From Bradyrhizobium uaiense (GTDB taxonomy: Bacteria; Pseudomonadota; Alphaproteobacteria; Rhizobiales; Xanthobacteraceae), in NCBI RefSeq assembly GCF_010811875.1, contig NZ_VKHP01000090.1, positions 1-32,178 on the forward strand: DNA of 32,178 bases, in the 5' to 3' direction. Every line of letters begins with the position of its first letter. Position 1 is the first letter of the stretch. The position numbers and the translations under genes were made by a program. Positions 31,245 through 32,178 of this stretch are shown here, one piece after another. Under the pieces are notes generated by a model. The model saw only the letters and a list, made by a program, of their open reading frames with translations. It did no database searches and was not told where the DNA came from.

Positions 31245-31287
31245 ATGGGGGCGCGTTGGCCTATCGGCGATCCACCCGGCAGGCGCG

Positions 31288-31698
31288 GTGGTGACACTGA
31301 TCCTGATTGGCGTCGGCGCAAGCGGCTGCAGCCTGTCGCGCACCGATGCCTTCGCCAAATTGGACGACAAGGATGTGACGGGCTCGATCAGCCCGACCCT
31401 GGTCAACGCTGCCATGCCGACCGACAGCGATCTCGCTTTTGCCCGCAACGCCGCCTCTGACGTGCTGACCAAGGGCGACAAGGATTCCAGCCAGCCCTGG
31501 GAAAACCCTCAAACCGGTGCGCGCGGATCGGTGACGCCGCTGGCCGAGGCCTATTCGGGCGAGGACGGCAAGACGTGCCGGGATTTCCTCGCCAGCTATG
31601 TCAATGGAGCCACCGAGAGCTGGCTGCAGGGTGCTGCTTGCAAGGCTGGACAGGGGCGGTGGGAAATCCATAGTCTGAAGCCGTGGAGAAAGTCCTGA
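31288..31698 (+). CDS. RT0821/Lpp0805-family surface lipoprotein
   Basis: A 136-residue small lipoprotein. The start I prefer is GTG at 31288 (or the next GTG, 31291), giving VTLILIGVGASGCSLSRTD with a lipobox GASGC. The frame is open back to a GTG at 31156, but that would overlap the pdxH start and spoil the signal. The mature part ends with WENPQTGARGSVTPLAEAY, then CRDFLASYVNGATESWLQGAACKAGQGRWEIHSL, the pattern seen in the RT0821/Lpp0805 outer-membrane antigen family. No good ribosome site is visible, so the start is uncertain. It lies upstream of the J-domain gene in the same direction. Role unknown. Confidence 0.75.
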   Translation: MVTLILIGVGASGCSLSRTDAFAKLDDKDVTGSISPTLVNAAMPTDSDLAFARNAASDVLTKGDKDSSQPWENPQTGARGSVTPLAEAYSGEDGKTCRDFLASYVNGATESWLQGAACKAGQGRWEIHSLKPWRKS

Positions 31699-31819
31699 GA
31701 GTTCCGGAGAAGCCGGTAGCGGACTAGTTGCAAAAATGCCACTGAGCCCCCACATGAAGGCAAAGTGGGCCCGGATGGGTTCCCAGCAGGACTGATTTTC
31801 CGTGAAGGAGACGTGACGG

Positions 31820-32079
31820 ATGCGCGACCCCTATGAGGTCTTGGGGGTGCAGCGGAGTGCAAGCGCTGCGACGATCAAGAGTGCTTATCGCAAGCTCGCC
31901 AAGAAGCATCACCCCGATAACAACAAGAACGACCCGAAGGCGGCTGCCCGCTTTGCGGAGATCAATTCGGCCAATGAGATCGTCGGCGACGAGGACAAGC
32001 GCAAGCAGTTCGATCGCGGCGAGATCGATGCCGACGGCAAGCCGCGCTTCCAGGGGTTCCCTGGCGGTGGCGCCGGCGG
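31820..32079 (+). CDS. J-domain (DnaJ/CbpA-like) co-chaperone, truncated by a chimeric junction
   Basis: The first 86 codons or so of a DnaJ-family co-chaperone. MRDPYEVLGVQRSASAATI, then KSAYRKLAKKHHPDNNKNDPKAAARFAEINSANEIVGDEDKRKQFDRG is a full J domain with the HPD tripeptide that stimulates DnaK ATPase. DADGKPRFQGFPGGGAGGR begins the Gly/Phe-rich linker. AAGGAG lies upstream of ATG 31820. From 32080 on the DNA is an inverted copy of pdxH, so the frame after GGAGGR is nonsense; the C-terminal substrate-binding domains are missing here but probably exist in the organism. The family is usually about 300-370 residues. Confidence 0.9.
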
Positions 32080-32178
32080 CCGTCGATGCCGACGGACTGC
32101 CCGACGTGCGGATGGTGCTGATGAAGGGCTTCGACGCCGACGGCTTCGTGTTCTACAGCCACATTGCCAGCGCCAAGG
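32080..32178 (-). repeat. 99-base perfect inverted copy of part of pdxH
   Basis: Every base of 32080-32178 is the reverse complement of 30936-31034. The match stops sharply at 32079. It encodes, on the plus strand, pdxH residues of about 51-82 without a start or end. This is a fold-back junction at the end of the window, not a second pdxH gene. Confidence 0.97.

Noticed and set aside
31156..31287. Longer lipoprotein start at GTG 31156
   Set aside because: It would overlap the pdxH start, precede the signal peptide by over 40 residues and has no ribosome site.
32080..32178. Second copy of pdxH or a J-domain/PdxH fusion
   Set aside because: The copy is inverted, partial, base-perfect and out of frame with the J-domain gene; a chimeric tip explains it better.

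Overview
The window is GC-rich (about 65%), densely coded DNA from an alphaproteobacterium, most probably a Bradyrhizobium or close Nitrobacteraceae relative. This rests on gene content (RND pump, DUF3124, extensin-like and YkuD cell-wall proteins, a pdxH / surface lipoprotein / J-domain neighbourhood), on GGAAC-N16-GGTT elements resembling EcfG (general stress response) promoters, and on dispersed palindromic intergenic repeats typical of that group. The species is inferred, not proven. No rRNA, tRNA, CRISPR array, transposase or phage gene was seen, so this reads as ordinary chromosomal housekeeping and catabolic DNA.

Layout. 1-3599: the 3' end of a periplasmic adaptor gene and a complete RND inner-membrane pump. 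3600-3951: a 21-bp-stem repeat/terminator and a small unknown protein. 4190-6560 (minus): SDR dehydrogenase, carboxymuconolactone-decarboxylase-like protein and double-hotdog MaoC-like protein. This likely operon is divergent from a giant fused indolepyruvate:ferredoxin oxidoreductase (6829-10302); the space between holds five 18-bp tandem repeats and TGCAT motifs. 10481-15557: a small secreted protein, a Tat-exported PhoD-like phosphatase, an aldo/keto reductase, a His-rich secreted peptide and a Tat-exported amidohydrolase. 15570-17410 (minus): a PLP aminotransferase and a DUF3124 protein. 17470-22860 (plus): a Kef-type antiporter, RibB with a degenerate RibA-like half, glutaryl-CoA dehydrogenase and an MBL hydrolase. 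23032-25902 (minus): a DUF1499 membrane protein and a medium-chain-type acyl-CoA synthetase. 25979-29519: an extensin-family protein convergent with an L,D-transpeptidase (sharing a bidirectional terminator), CorA and a small CxxC protein. 29640 to the end: an SDR, pdxH, a lipoprotein and a J-domain protein.

Metabolic theme: several genes handle CoA thioesters and aromatic or amino-acid catabolism (indolepyruvate oxidoreductase, SDR, hotdog hydratase, glutaryl-CoA dehydrogenase, acyl-CoA synthetase, aminotransferase). A second theme is envelope function (RND pump, extensin-like M15-type protein, L,D-transpeptidase, Tat-exported hydrolases, lipoprotein).

The most striking observation is structural: both ends are fold-back chimeras. 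Bases 1 to about 126 encode, on the minus strand, the stretch of adaptor protein that should directly precede the plus-strand remainder. Bases 32080-32178 are a perfect inverted copy of 30936-31034 inside pdxH and cut off the J-domain gene. These are most simply contig-end assembly or amplification artefacts, and the sequence outside about 126-32079 should not be read as native. I found no convincing undescribed multi-gene system. The best biological leads are the tandem-repeat divergent regulatory region at 6561-6828, the SDR/CMD/hotdog plus oxidoreductase cluster, and the two EcfG-like promoters.
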